From: Lasioglossum baleicum
Taxonomy: Eukaryota; Arthropoda; Insecta; Hymenoptera; Halictidae
Direction of reading: 5' to 3'
Assembly (NCBI RefSeq): GCF_051020765.1
Contig: NC_134930.1
Span: 3,410,001 to 3,474,000, forward strand
Length of the DNA stretch: 64,000 nucleotides
Shown here: piece after piece, positions 51,769-62,973 of the stretch
How positions within the stretch are numbered: position 1 is the first letter of the stretch
Layout of the letters: each line of letters begins with the position of its first letter
Notes under the pieces: model-generated
The model's input: only the letters and a program-made list of their open reading frames with translations
Database searches by the model: none
What the model was told of the DNA's origin: nothing
Made by a program: the position numbers and the translations under genes

Positions 51769-52011
51769 ACTCGTGATTTGGATGTTGCGAAGCTCTTTTC
51801 GTATTTCGTCGAGCATATTCTTTTGGTTTTGTGCGTCTTCTTCATATTTGAGACGCAATTTGGCAATAAAATCAGTTTCCTCTTTGAGATATTGCTCTCT
51901 ACGGGCAAGGTCTTGCGCATAAAGGAGTAACTCTTCCTCGGTCATTGGAGGAAGGTCTGCGTTAGGATCTGCTCGGAGATCCTTTTGAGATCGCGTGATT
52001 GGGCGAGACAT
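51761..52011 (-). pseudogene. gag: M2 gag N-terminal stub
   Basis: About 83 gag codons (MSRPITRSQ to ITSQSL), then a few out-of-frame residues. The joint to the linker lies in a 9-bp microhomology (AGGCTTTGA, 51761-51769, plus strand) that occurs at both parent sites. Confidence 0.85.
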
Positions 52012-52103
52012 TTTGAAAGATATAAATGGGATTTAAGAAATGTGAACTTCGCACTGACACGCGTCGGGGCTTATTAATGCAAATATCGGCGACCACTTCG
52101 ATG

Positions 52104-52120
52104 TCCTACCGACTGCGCCA
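52104..52120 (-). promoter_or_regulatory. M2 primer-binding site
   Basis: Consensus 17-mer on the minus strand. Confidence 0.87.
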
Positions 52121-52124
52121 AATT

Positions 52125-54003
52125 TGTCACGTCCGTCACTGTGTTTTTGTTACAGGTACCAGGAGAGAGAAAAGAGAACAGTGACAGACGGACGGTTGAG
52201 ATATTATGATTAAAATGAGGAGTGGTCTTTCGTGCCGAGACAGCCGCGGGCTGTCATATGCACTAGGACAACCGATATTGCTATGGATGCAGTCAAGAAA
52301 AGAACGTCCGACGCGGTTACAAGGAGTGTCCCGACAAGAATCGCGCGCGAGAGGATGCAACGAAAACGGTGAGTTTACAGGATTCAGCAATTATACAAGA
52401 CATTATACGACTCACCGCAATGCTGTATTAACGCCTAATAATATTGTTGCAGCAGGAACTGACGGTACTGGCAGTAGGTGTCGTACATCGGGTCTTCTAT
52501 ACAGATGTCCTCGAGGTGGGGAAGATCTGGCAGAGCTGCTGCTCGGTTCGGGACGACGTTAGTGGCCTTGGATGCTGGCCGCAAGACGACACGTTGATGA
52601 GTTGGCAGAGGGACGTCACTGATGATTCGGCAACGGACCCTGGGGACGATGATCGTGTCTCGGCTGTCGTCGTCGTCGGCTATGTCGATCACCTCTGGAC
52701 GATCGACCGGATGCAGAACTGGCGTCGGAGCTCGCGAGAGGTCCGCGTGGTTGACCTCTTTAGGAAGGCTGCAAGGGCAACCGTATACAGAAACGTAATC
52801 GGACGCGTCACACGGAATGTGCTCGGTGGTTCCCAGAAGTTCGGTCCACTCGGTAGTGGCGATGATTTGATCGAGCACCGCTTTATTTCTCAACGCGCGT
52901 CTTAATTTAGCAAGTTGATACTTGCGTCCCGCTCGACGTGGGCGTCGCATGGGTAAGGAATAGTAATGATGGAATATTAATAATATAATGAAAATGAACT
53001 TCCACTTGTTATTAACCTTTTTGGTAGTTAACTCGCTTCACGTCTATAGTGGCGGCTCAGCGTTTCCACTGCGCTCTTTAGACCAATTCTAGACGTGGCA
53101 CGAGAACTTCTCTATGACTCGCTTCAAATTCCTTATTGGCGGCTCAGCGTTTCCACTGCGCACTTTAGACCAAGTCCGGATATGTCACGAGTTTAATATA
53201 TTCGATGCAAGAACTGAATTGGAAGATGGTGTTGAACTAACACAAGAATAACAAGATCGAAGCACTGGTATAACAACGATATATTAAATAAGAACTGGTA
53301 AGTACACTGGTATACAATATGTAAGTAATATTATAATAGGAGTAGTAATTGGATTAATGAATAATGGATATAGTAATATGTTGTAGGAATAATGTATGAG
53401 TTGAGTTGAGTTGAGTTAGAATTGGAATTGGAATTGGAATTAGGAGTGAAGGATCGACACACTTCACTTTCGCGGAGCTAGACTGAACACGTCTGCTCTT
53501 GAAGCCGGACTGACTCTGAGGCCAGGTAGGCACGTCTGTGCGAGTCGCTGGCTGAAGGCGGACTGATGCAAGCGTCCGCTCTGCCTTGCCTCCTTCGGTC
53601 GGAGTGGGGATAGCTGACGCTGCAGTCTCTTTGTTCTTCAGTCGTCGGAGTGGGAGAACCGCTGACGCAGCAGCGTCTTCGCTCCCGGGGACTGCACGTG
53701 CATTTCTGCTGACGGTGCAGTCTCGTGGCTGTCCTATTGCCCTCTACGAGCGTGGGACTGCTGATGCAGCAGTCTTTGGACTTCTCGACGTTTCTAGAAG
53801 CTTCTAGATGCTTCCAGAGTGATGCAATACTTTATTGCATTATGTGTCGTGGTGATGGTTTGAAACTGAGGTAAGGTGTTGATCAAGGTGAAGTTATGGT
53901 GATGGGTAGAGACGGAGACAGGGATTAGAACAAGGGGAGCAGATCAGACCTTGAATACATGGTGTATGTACAAGGCCAACGTCGTACATCGGACGACGTA
54001 ACA
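52125..54003 (-). repeat. M2 5' LTR (1879 bp)
   Basis: Matches the 3' LTR in length and in all variants I checked. Heat-shock array at 53782-53814. Confidence 0.93.
52435..52950 (-). CDS. LTR ORF, M2 5' LTR (171 aa)
   Basis: Same protein as the M2 3' LTR copy. In this mini-element it is the only long intact frame. Confidence 0.58.
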   Translation of the reverse strand: MRRPRRAGRKYQLAKLRRALRNKAVLDQIIATTEWTELLGTTEHIPCDASDYVSVYGCPCSLPKEVNHADLSRAPTPVLHPVDRPEVIDIADDDDSRDTIIVPRVRCRIISDVPLPTHQRVVLRPASKATNVVPNRAAALPDLPHLEDICIEDPMYDTYCQYRQFLLQQYY

Positions 54004-56001
54004 ATAGAAGTCCAAGGAATAACCGAGGGATCCATTCCAACTCTCGGTCAAATTAAAATACACTTACAGGGTCAAAACCCTATTGAATTTCATGTCTTGG
54101 AAGAAAACTTCCCAATTAACATCGACGGAATCCTCGGTTCTCCCTTCTTCAGAACAGGAGCCGAGATCTCCTTTGCGAATGAATACATTACGATAGGAAA
54201 CATTCGGGTTCCCTTCTCGAACCCTTGCGCGCCCACGGCTGAGCCTCGCGATAAATTGGCAGCAGAGGTTATTTCAATGCCTTCGTCTATGACCAACGAT
54301 CTCGTTAAAACTCCAGCCGCCAAGCGTGAGGAACATTCGGCAAGGAACGTTCGAGTGTCTTCCTCAAATCCTCGTGCACCCGCGGTCAGACCTTGCAGAG
54401 CCCCGGTGACGGAGGTTATTTCAATGCCTCCTCGGGATTCGATCGAGTACTCCCTAGAGAAAAACGCCGTGAAAAGCCGGCCGGAATCGAAGGAGACTCG
54501 AGAGATATCGGAGTACACTGCGAGAAATCGGGTCGTGGAGCGTGAGGATCGAGTCCGAACAAAGACTCCTCCGAAAACCGAAGAATTCGTCCTCGAACCT
54601 CGTACCGTTGCGTGCATAGCGGTCGACGTCGAAGGACCCAAACAGGGATATAACCGCCGTGTTAATGTAGCCGCGGATGTATTCCTGGGTGACTGCGTCG
54701 TCACCAATCGTAAAGGCAAAGCGAGCCTCCGGTGTTTTAACACCTCGTCGGAAAGAGTTTCATTTCGATTGCCCCCATTGGAGATGGAAGAAATCGAGTC
54801 GTACTCTTCCGACCTTTCTAATTCCGGGTATCATCCCGACGTATTCGGTAACCATCCCGACCATTCTAATTCCGGGTATCATCCCGACGTATTCGGTAAC
54901 CATCCCGACCTTTCCAATTCCGGGAACCATCCCGACGCATTCGGTAACCATCCCGACAATTCTAACTCCGGTAACCAGCCCGATTCTTATACTAACTCCG
55001 GTAACCAGCCCGATTCTCATACTAACTCCGGTAACCAGCCCGATTCTTATACTAACTCCGGTAACCAGCCCGATTCTCATACTAACTCCGGTAATCAGCC
55101 CGATCATTATACTAACTCCGGTAATCAGCCCGATCCTTATTCTAACTCCGGTAACCAGCCCGATCAATTCCAAGACCAACTCCATTCCTACGACAATCAA
55201 AGATCTTCAAGACCCATATGTAAGCAGGTCTGTTCTATACTGCACGATAAATCCAGTGACAGTTCTAAACCAGAGAAGGATATCAAAGCCTCCAAAGTAA
55301 AAGAACTTCATAACTTACTTCGAAATCATATCTTTGATGATCCACAGAAACTCGATTCCTTTCAACTTCCATCTGCACGTTGCCATGCGAAGCGAAACGA
55401 ATACGATAAAATTAATCTCTGCGCTACAGCGAAATACGCGTCAGCAAGAAAGAAATGTAAATCCGAGTACCCTCGCGATAACGGATATTCCTATGAGAAT
55501 AAGCGAGCGAAATTCGAAGCCCAGCATCGGCAAAATCTCCTTCGACCACCGGAAGATATAGAACAAGTATTCCTACTCAAAGAACCCCGCAAAGGCAAAT
55601 TCGACGCGCAATATACGGGTCCACATGAAATCTGCGACATCTTAGACTCAAACAATGTGAAAATTAAAGTAGGGAATCATTTTAAGATTGTACATGCAAA
55701 CAAACTCAAGCGTGCGCCGAATAATCCAACGCAAACCCCGCGTCAGCGAAACGTGACACTCATCTGGACGCAGATAAGAAAAGACAAAAGTGACAGTGAC
55801 ACCAGTGATTCCCCACCCACCCAAAACCCAACTATGCAAAATGAACAAAGCGAAATAAATTGCATAAAACCAGCCCCAGCCCCACGTGCCGACACCGACA
55901 ACATTTCAGTGCGACCAGTGTTTCGTACAAATATAGGAAATACTCGCCGAGAACTGTGCTCCCTGCGCGGAGTACCTCCGGACGATGCGTCGCATGAATG
56001 A
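54004..56001 (+). pseudogene. pol: H pol, second part, RT-less, fused to env tail
   Basis: Resumes in phase after target copy ATAG: rest of protease (INIDGILGSPFF at about 54115), repeat linker, lineage-specific segment, integrase C-terminal module (AQYTGPHE at about 55605). Then, without the Cys-rich module, it passes directly in frame into the env tail (ISVRPVFR at about 55905; SLRGVPPDDASHE at the stop). Confidence 0.88.
54813..55166 (+). repeat. H linker repeats
   Basis: Three or so 48-bp units, then about seven 30-bp NSGNQPD units. Confidence 0.92.
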
Positions 56002-56067
56002 GTGTGATATCGAGTGTTGAGCGAGAAATTTCTTCCTTGTAAGAAATTTCTTTTCCGCGTTGGGAGG
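56002..56067 (+). promoter_or_regulatory. H hairpin and polypurine tract
   Basis: GAGAAATTTCTT and AAGAAATTTCTT flank a short loop (about 56028-56053). Polypurine tract TTGGGAGG at 56060-56067 abuts the LTR. Confidence 0.8.
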
Positions 56068-57314
56068 TGTTACGTCGTCCGATGTACGACGTTGGCCTTG
56101 TACACACATTATGTATACAAGGTCTGATCTACATAAGATCCATACACCGTCCCCTAGACATAAGAGCATAATATTAAGATCTCATTATTCTATTGTTCTA
56201 ATCCTTATCTCCGTCTCTACCCATCACCATAACTTCACCTTGATCAACACCTTACCTCAGTTTCAACCCATCACCACGACACATAATGCAATAAAGTATT
56301 GCATCACTCTGGAAGCATCTAGAAGCTTCTAGAAACGTCGAGAAGTCCAAAGACTGCTGCATCAGCTGTCCCACGCTCGTAGAGGGCAATAGGACAGCCA
56401 CGAGACTGCAGCGTCAGCAGAAATGCACGTGCAGTCCCCGGGAGCGAAGACGCTGCTGCGTCAGCGGTTCTCCCACTCCGACGACTGAAGAACAAAGAGA
56501 CTGCAGCGTCAGCTATCCCCACTCCGAACGAAGGAGGCAAGGCAGAGCAGGCGCTTGCATCAGTCCGCCTTCAGCCAGCGACTCGCACAGACGTGCCTAC
56601 CTGGCCTCAGAGTCAGTCCGGCTTCTTCCGACTTCAAGAGCAGACGTGTTCAGTCTAGCTCCGCGATAGTGAAGTGTGTCGATCCTTCACTCCTAATTCC
56701 AATTCCAATTCCAACTCTAACTCAACTCAACTCAAGTCCTAATTCTCATACGTTATTCCTATAACATATTACAATATCCATTATTCATTAATCCAATTAC
56801 TACTCCTATTATAATATTACTTACATATTGTATACCAGTGTACTTACCAGTTCTTATTTAATATATCGTTGTTATACCAGTGCTTCGATCTTGTTATTCT
56901 TGTGTTAGTTCAACACCATCTTCCAATTCAGTTCTTGCATAGAATATATTAAACTCGTGACATATCCGGACTTGGTCTAAAGTGCGCAGTGGAAACGCTG
57001 AGCCGCCAATAAGGAATTTGAAGCGAGTCATAGAGAAGTTCTCGTGCCACGTCTAGAATTGGTCTAAACTGCGCAGTGGAAACGCTGAGCCGCCACTATA
57101 GACGTGAAGCGAGTTAACTACCAAAAAGGTTAATAACAAGTGGAAGTTCATTTCATTATATATTATTAATATTCCATCATTACTATTCCTTACCCATGCG
57201 ACGCCCACGTCGAGCGGGACGCAAGTATCAACTTGCTAAATTGAGACGCGCGTTGAGAAATAAAGCAGTGCTCGATCAAATCATTGCCACTACCGAGTGG
57301 ACCGAACTTCTGGG
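56068..57314 (+). repeat. H 3' LTR, left part
   Basis: Shares GAGCAGGCGC and GCGATAGTGAAG with the 5' LTR. Heat-shock array at 56312-56344. Cut by M3 at target TGGG (57311-57314). Confidence 0.93.
57196..57314 (+). pseudogene. H 3' LTR ORF, first 39 codons, cut by M3
   Basis: Opens MRRPRRAGRK and is interrupted at EWTELLG. The remainder should follow M3, outside the window. Confidence 0.75.
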
Positions 57315-59258
57315 TGTCACGTCCGTCACTGTGTTTTTGTTACAGGTACCAGGAGAGAGAAAAGAGAACAGTGACAGACGGACGGTTGAGATATGAAGAT
57401 TAAAATGAGGAGTGGTCTTTCGTGCCGAGACAGCCGCGGGCTGTCATATGCACTAGGACAACCGATATTGCTATGGATGCAGTCAAGAAGAGAACGTCCG
57501 ACGCGGTTACAAGAAGTGTCCGACAAGAATCACGCGCGAGATGATGCAACGAAAACGGTGAGTTTACAGGATTCAGCAATTATACAAGACATTATACGAC
57601 TCACCGCAATGCTGTATTAACGCCTAATAATAGTGTTGCAGTAGGAACTGGCGGTACTGGCAGTAGGTGTCGTACATCGGGTCTTCTATACAGATGTCCT
57701 CGAGGTGGGGAAGATCTGGCAGAGTTGCTGCTGCTCGGTTCGGGACGACGTTAGTGGCCTTGGATGCTGGCCGCAAGACGACACGTTGGTGAGCTGGCAG
57801 AGGAACGTCACGGATGATTCGGCAACGGACCCTGGGAACGATGATCGTGTCTTGGCTGTCGTCGTCGGCTATGTCGATTACCTCAGGACGATCGACCGGA
57901 TGCAGAACTGGCGTCGGAGCTCGCGAGAGGTCCGCGTGGTTGACCTCTTTAGGAGGGTTGCAAGGGCAACCGTATACAGAAACGTAATCGGACGCGTCAC
58001 ACGGAATGTGCTCGGTGGTTCCTAGAAGTTCTGTCCACTCGGTAGTGGCAATGATTTGATCGAGCACCGCTTTATTTCTCAACGCGCGTCTCAATTTAGC
58101 AAGTTGATACTTGCGTCCCGCTCGACGTGGGCGTCGCATGGGTAAGGAATAGTAATGATGGAATATTAATAATATAATGAAAATGAACTTCAACTTGTTA
58201 TTAACCTTTTTGGTAGTTAACTCGCTTCACGTCTATAGTGGCGGCTCAGCGTTTCCACTGCGCACTTTAGACCAATTCTAGACGTGGCACGAGAACTTCT
58301 CTATGACTCGCTTCAAATTCCTTATTGGCGGCTCAGCGTTTCCACTGCGCACTTTAGACCAAGTCCGGATATGTCACGAGTTTAATATATTCGATGCAAG
58401 AACTGAATTGGAAGATGGTGTTGAACTAACACAAGAATAACAAGATCGAAGCACTGGTATAACAACGATATATTAAATAAGAACTGGTAAGTACACTGGT
58501 ATACAATATGTAAGTAGTATTATAATAGGAGTAGTAATTGGATTAATGAATAATGGATATAGTAATATGTTGTAGGAATAATGTATGAGTTGAGTTGAGT
58601 TGAGTTAGAATTGGAATTGGAATTGGAATTAGGAGTGAAGGATCGACACACTTCACTATCGCGGAACTAGACTGAACACGTCTGCTCTTGAAGTCGGAAG
58701 AAGCCGGACTGGCGGCTGAGGCCAGGTAGGCACGACTGCTCGAGTCGCCGGTCGGAGGCGGACTGATGCAAGCGTCCGCTCTGCCTTGCCTCCTTCGTTC
58801 GGAGTGGGGATAGCTGACGCTGCAGTCTCTTTGTTCTTCGGTCGTCGGAGTGGGAGAACCGCTGACGCAGCAGCGTCTTCGCTCCCGGGGACTGCACGTG
58901 CATTTCTGCTGACGCTGCAGTCTCGTGGCTGTCCTATTGCCCTCTACGAGCGTGGGACTGCTGATGCAGCAGTCTTTGGACTTCTCGACGTTTCTAGAAG
59001 CTTCTAGATGCTTCCAGAGTGATGCAATACTTTATTGCATTATGTGTCGTGGTGATGGGTTGAAACTGAGGTAAGGTGTTGATCAAGGTGAAGTTATGGT
59101 GATGGGTAGAGACGGAGATAAGGATTAGAACAATAGAATAATGAGATCTTAACATTATGTTCTTATGTCTAGGGGACGGTGTGTGGATCTTATGCAGATC
59201 AGACCTTGTATACATAGTGTGTGTACAAGGCCAACGTCGTACATCGGACGACGTAACA
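57315..59258 (-). repeat. M3 3' LTR (1944 bp)
   Basis: Heat-shock array at 58982-59014. It has a private stretch in the GC-rich part (about 58736-58762, GACTGCTCGAGTCGCCGGTCGG). Confidence 0.92.
57624..58139 (-). CDS. LTR ORF, M3 3' LTR (171 aa)
   Basis: In-frame loss of one Asp codon (ADDDSQD for ADDDDSRD), independent of the M2 deletion, plus QFLLQHYY at the end. A longer frame reaching 58193 depends on a TTG start and adds a hydrophobic N-terminus; I prefer the ATG shared by all copies. Confidence 0.57.
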   Translation of the reverse strand: MRRPRRAGRKYQLAKLRRALRNKAVLDQIIATTEWTELLGTTEHIPCDASDYVSVYGCPCNPPKEVNHADLSRAPTPVLHPVDRPEVIDIADDDSQDTIIVPRVRCRIIRDVPLPAHQRVVLRPASKATNVVPNRAAATLPDLPHLEDICIEDPMYDTYCQYRQFLLQHYY

Positions 59259-59324
59259 CCTCCCAACGCGGAAAAGAAATTTCTTACAAGGAAGAAATTT
59301 CTCGCTCAACACTCGATATCACAC
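59259..59324 (-). promoter_or_regulatory. M3 polypurine tract and hairpin
   Basis: TTGGGAGG on the minus strand at 59259-59266, next to the LTR, with the AAATTTCTT inverted pair at about 59276-59303. Confidence 0.8.
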
Positions 59325-61505
59325 TCATTCATGCGATGCATCGCCCGGGGGTACTCCGCGCAGGGAGCACAGTTCTCGGCGAGTATTTCCTATATTTGTA
59401 CGAAACACTGGTCGCACTGAAATGTTGTCGGTGTCGGCACGTGGGGCTGGGGCTGGTTTTGTAATGTCCGACAAGTCGTATTCGCAATGTTCATTTTTCG
59501 ACTGTCTTTTCTCGGGGTTTAGGGTGGGTGGGGAATCACTTTGTTCACTAACACTTTCACTTTTGTCTTTTCTTATCTGCGTCCAGATGAGTGTCACGTT
59601 TCGCTGACGCGGGGTTTGCGTTGGATTATTCGGCGCACGCTTGAGTTTGTTTGCGTGTACAATCTTAAAATGGTTCCCTACTTTAATTTTTACATTGTTT
59701 GAGTCTAGGATGTCGCAAATTTCGTGAGGACCCGTATATTGCGCATCGAATTTGCCCTTGCAGGGTTCTTTGAGTAGGAATACCTGTTCTATATCTTCCG
59801 GTGGTCGAAGGAGATTTTGCCGATGCTGGGCTTCGAATTTCGCTCGCTTATTTTCATAGGGATATCCGTTATCGCGAGGGTACTCGGATTTACATTTCTT
59901 TCTTGCTGACGCGTATTTCGCTGTAGCGCAGAGATTAATTTTATCGTATTCGTTTCGCTTCGCATGGCAACGTGCAGATGGAAGTTGAAAGGAATCGAGT
60001 TTCTGTGGATCATCAAAGATATGATTTCGAAGTAAGTTATGAAGTTCTTTTACTTTGGAGACTTTGATATCCTTCTCTGGTTTAGAACTGTCACTGGATT
60101 TATCGTGCAGTATAGAACAGACCTGCTTACATATGGGTCTTGAAGATCTTTGATTGTCGTAGGAATGGAGTTGGTCTTGGAATTGATCGGGCTGGTTACC
60201 GGAGTTAGAATAAGGATCGGGCTGGTTACCGGAGTTAGTATAATGATCGGGCTGGTTACCGGAGTTAGTATGAGAATCGGGCTGGTTACCGGAGTTAGTA
60301 TAAGAATCGGGCTGGTTACCGGAGTTAGTATAAGAATCGGGCTGGTTACCGGAGTTAGTATAAGAATCGGGCTGGTTACCGGAGTTAGAAAGATCGGCAT
60401 GGTTACCGAATACGTCGGGATGATACCCGGAATTAGAAAGGTCGGGATGGTTACCGAATACGTCGGGATGATACCCGGAATTGGAAAGGTCGGGATGGTT
60501 ACCGAATGCGTCGGGATGATACCCGGAAGTAGTATAAGAATCGGAAGAGTACGACTCGATTTCTTCCATCTCCAATGGGGGCAATCGAAATGAAACTCTT
60601 TCCGACGAGGTGTTAAAACACCGGAGGCTCGCTTTGCCTTTACGATTGGTGACGACGCAGTCACCCAGGAATACATCCGGCGCTACGTTAACACGGCGGA
60701 TATATCCCTGTTTAGGTCCTTCGACGTCGACCGCTATGCACGCAACGGTACGAGGTTCGAGGACGAATTCTTCGGATTTCGGAGGAGTCTTTGTTCGGAC
60801 TCGATCCTCACGCTCCACGATCCGACTTCTCGCAGTATACTCCGATATCTCTCGAGTCTCCTTCGATTCCGGCCGGCTTTTCACGGCGTTTTTCTCTAGG
60901 GAGTACTCGATCGAATCCCGAGGAGGCATTGAAATAACCTCCGTCACCGGGGCTCTGCAAGGTCTGACCGCGGGTGCACGAGGATTTGAGGAAGACACTC
61001 GAACGTTCCTTGCCGAATATTCCTCACGCTTGGCGGCTGGAGTTTTAACGAGATCGTTGGTCATAGACGAAGGCATTGAAATAACCTCTGCTGCCAATTT
61101 ATCGCGAGGCTCAGCCGTGGGCGCGCAAGGGTTCGAGAAGGGAACCCGAATGTTTCCTATCGTTATGGATTGATTCGCAAAGGAGATCTCGGCTCCTGTT
61201 CTGAAGAAGGGAGAACCGAGGATTCCGTCGATGTTAATTGGGAAGTTTTCTTCCAAGACATGAAATTCAATAGGGTTTTGACCCTGTAAGTGTATTTTAA
61301 TTTGACCGAGAGTTGGAATGGATCCCTCGGTTATTCCTTGGACTTCTATAGTGTTCGTATGATCTATAGGTAGATTTGGTTCTAGACTTGACGCACGAAT
61401 TAAATCGATCTCCGAACCCGTGTCTAACAAAAATTCACACTTATTTTGTAATTGAGGGGCGGAGATTTTTACGCGCGGAATTGGTGAGTCTGCAGCAAGA
61501 TTTAC
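59325..61505 (-). CDS. pol: M3 truncated Pol, RT-less, with env tail
   Basis: 727 codons, -1 frame from the gag stop (TTG at 61430). Protease reads DTGSEIDLIRA (Asn to Asp), repeat linker, lineage-specific segment to PPEDIEQ, integrase GPY/F module (about 59700-59790), and then the env tail in frame (ISVRPVFR, ending DASHE). No RT, RNase H, integrase core or Cys-rich module. Same overall design as H, so this deleted form has multiplied. Confidence 0.87.
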   Translation of the reverse strand, partial: VNLAADSPIPRVKISAPQLQNKCEFLLDTGSEIDLIRASSLEPNLPIDHTNTIEVQGITEGSIPTLGQIKIHLQGQNPIEFHVLEENFPINIDGILGSPFFRTGAEISFANQSITIGNIRVPFSNPCAPTAEPRDKLAAEVISMPSSMTNDLVKTPAAKREEYSARNVRVSSSNPRAPAVRPCRAPVTEVISMPPRDSIEYSLEKNAVKSRPESKETREISEYTARSRIVEREDRVRTKTPPKSEEFVLEPRTVACIAVDVEGPKQGYIRRVNVAPDVFLGDCVVTNRKGKASLRCFNTSSERVSFRLPPLEMEEIESYSSDSYTTSGYHPDAFGNHPDLSNSGYHPDVFGNHPDLSNSGYHPDVFGNHADLSNSGNQPDSYTNSGNQPDSYTNSGNQPDSYTNSGNQPDSHTNSGNQPDHYTNSGNQPDPYSNSGNQPDQFQDQLHSYDNQRSSRPICKQVCSILHDKSSDSSKPEKDIKVSKVKELHNLLRNHIFDDPQKLDSFQLPSARCHAKRNEYDKINLCATAKYASARKKCKSEYPRDNGYPYENKRAKFEAQHRQNLLRPPEDIEQVFLLKEPCKGKFDAQYTGPHEICDILDSNNVKIKVGNHFKIVHANKLKRAPNNPTQTPRQRNVTLIWTQIRKDKSESVSEQSDSPPTLNPEKRQSKNEHCEYDLSDITKPAPAPRADTDNISVRPVFRTNIGNTRRELCSLRGVPPGDASHE
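60185..60539 (-). repeat. M3 linker repeats
   Basis: Three 48-bp units, then about seven 30-bp units in the coding direction. One unit reads NHAD for NHPD. Confidence 0.92.
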
Positions 61506-62860
61506 TGCTGAGACGAATCGTCGGACTGGTCGTTCGTTCGGATAGCTGTTTGGGTGCGGGCTGTAGTTTGAGTTGAAGATGCGGCCTCCCGCCTGGGGTT
61601 GGCTTCGGTCGGGAGGCCGGACTCGTTTCCCGACCTCCTATTATTATTAAAAGCGCGCTTACGGCACTCGTGAATATCGTGCCCGGGGACTTTGCAGTAG
61701 TTGCAAAACTTGTTAGGGCTTGAGGGGCGATCTGTGCGACCATCGCGGTACGTGTTTTGGTCGCGAGGATTATTTTCCCATCGCCATTGCGGCGTCGGGG
61801 AGCGATAAGAGTCCCGGTTTGAGTTTCTCGAGGACTGCTGAGACAAGTCCGGTCTGTTATCGCGGCGTTCTTGAGTTCGCTCTGGAATGTCACGAGCGGA
61901 CTCGTACGTGGAACGCTGGCGATACGGCCGGTTATCAGAGAAGCTGACTCGGTTTTCTTCGCGGATCAGTTCTCGTCGACGAGTCCGGTCTGACTCATAC
62001 TGCCTGTAAGCAGAGATGGCTGCTTCGAAAACAGTGGCAGGATTTCGCGAAGGGCAATGAAGCACTTCGGCACGCAGCTGGGGAAGGAGACCTCGTAGAA
62101 AACAATCTACTACGAAGCGATCTAGTTCTTCGTAATCAAGACCAATATCTGTGGCATCTTGAATCGCGGTTCGAAGGTCTTTAACGCGATTGATGAAGTC
62201 TAAGATGTGCTCGTTTGGAGCTTGGAGTACACTTGCGAGATCGCCACGGTACTGGTCCACGAATTTGTACGGGCCCAGTACTGTACGTAACTTTTCGCAT
62301 AGTGCAGAAATTGTGACTATGTGCTCGCCTTCTATAGCGGCATAAGCACGATCGTGGAGTTTATTGCAGAGCAATTTCGTGAGGGCACGCTCTGCAGTGG
62401 CCGGTACGGTGTCACGCGCGCGTTTGCATGCACGTATGAATTGTAGGACGGAAGACGAAGTTCCGTCGAATCTAGGGACAAGCTCGGCAGCTTGTTTTAG
62501 AGCGAAATTACCAGTAGGTTCATACTGTGGGATTTCGCGTGGCTCTGGCGGTGAAGGTTCCCGCATATTAGAGACGTTACTAGGGCCTGGTGTAGGCGAT
62601 TGTTGACGTAGGGTTTGACTCGTGATTTGGATGTTGCGAAGCTCTTTTCGTATTTCGTCGAGCATATTCTTTTGGTTTTGTGCGTCTTCTTCATATTTGA
62701 GACGCAATTTGGCAATAAAATCAGTTTCCTCTTTGAGATATTGCTCTCTACGGGCGAGGTCTTGCGCATAAAGGAGTAGCTCTTCCTCGGTCATTGGAGG
62801 AAGGTCTGCGTTAGGATCTGCTCGGAGATCCTTTTGAGATCGCGTGATTGGGCGAGACAT
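61502..62860 (-). CDS. gag: M3 Gag (452 aa)
   Basis: Full length. Variants include EGEHIVTIS for EGQHIFTIS in the capsid region and PQWRWENN for PQRRWENN. The CCHC knuckle is intact. Confidence 0.93.
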   Translation of the reverse strand: MSRPITRSQKDLRADPNADLPPMTEEELLLYAQDLARREQYLKEETDFIAKLRLKYEEDAQNQKNMLDEIRKELRNIQITSQTLRQQSPTPGPSNVSNMREPSPPEPREIPQYEPTGNFALKQAAELVPRFDGTSSSVLQFIRACKRARDTVPATAERALTKLLCNKLHDRAYAAIEGEHIVTISALCEKLRTVLGPYKFVDQYRGDLASVLQAPNEHILDFINRVKDLRTAIQDATDIGLDYEELDRFVVDCFLRGLLPQLRAEVLHCPSRNPATVFEAAISAYRQYESDRTRRRELIREENRVSFSDNRPYRQRSTYESARDIPERTQERRDNRPDLSQQSSRNSNRDSYRSPTPQWRWENNPRDQNTYRDGRTDRPSSPNKFCNYCKVPGHDIHECRKRAFNNNRRSGNESGLPTEANPRREAASSTQTTARTQTAIRTNDQSDDSSQQ

Positions 62861-62952
62861 TTTGAAAGATATGAATGGGATTTAAGAAATGTGAACTTCG
62901 CACTGACACGCGTCGGAGCTTATTAATGCAAATATCGGCGACCACTTCGATG

Positions 62953-62969
62953 TCCTACCGACTGCGCCA
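62953..62969 (-). promoter_or_regulatory. M3 primer-binding site
   Basis: Consensus 17-mer on the minus strand, 4 bp from the LTR. Confidence 0.87.
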
Positions 62970-62973
62970 AATT

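Larger units (their letters stand above)
49082..54003 (-). mobile_element. M2: non-coding mini-element in H pol
   Basis: 4922 bp, flanked by ATAG (49078-49081 and 54004-54007). Two LTRs of 1879 bp that appear identical by eye, with an internal region of only 1164 bp. It keeps PBS, gag start, env tail and polypurine tract and lacks everything between. A recent non-autonomous insertion. Confidence 0.95.

Noticed and set aside
57624..58193. 189-codon version of the M3 LTR ORF with hydrophobic N-terminus
   Set aside because: Depends on a TTG start; the conserved ATG 18 codons in is the better start.
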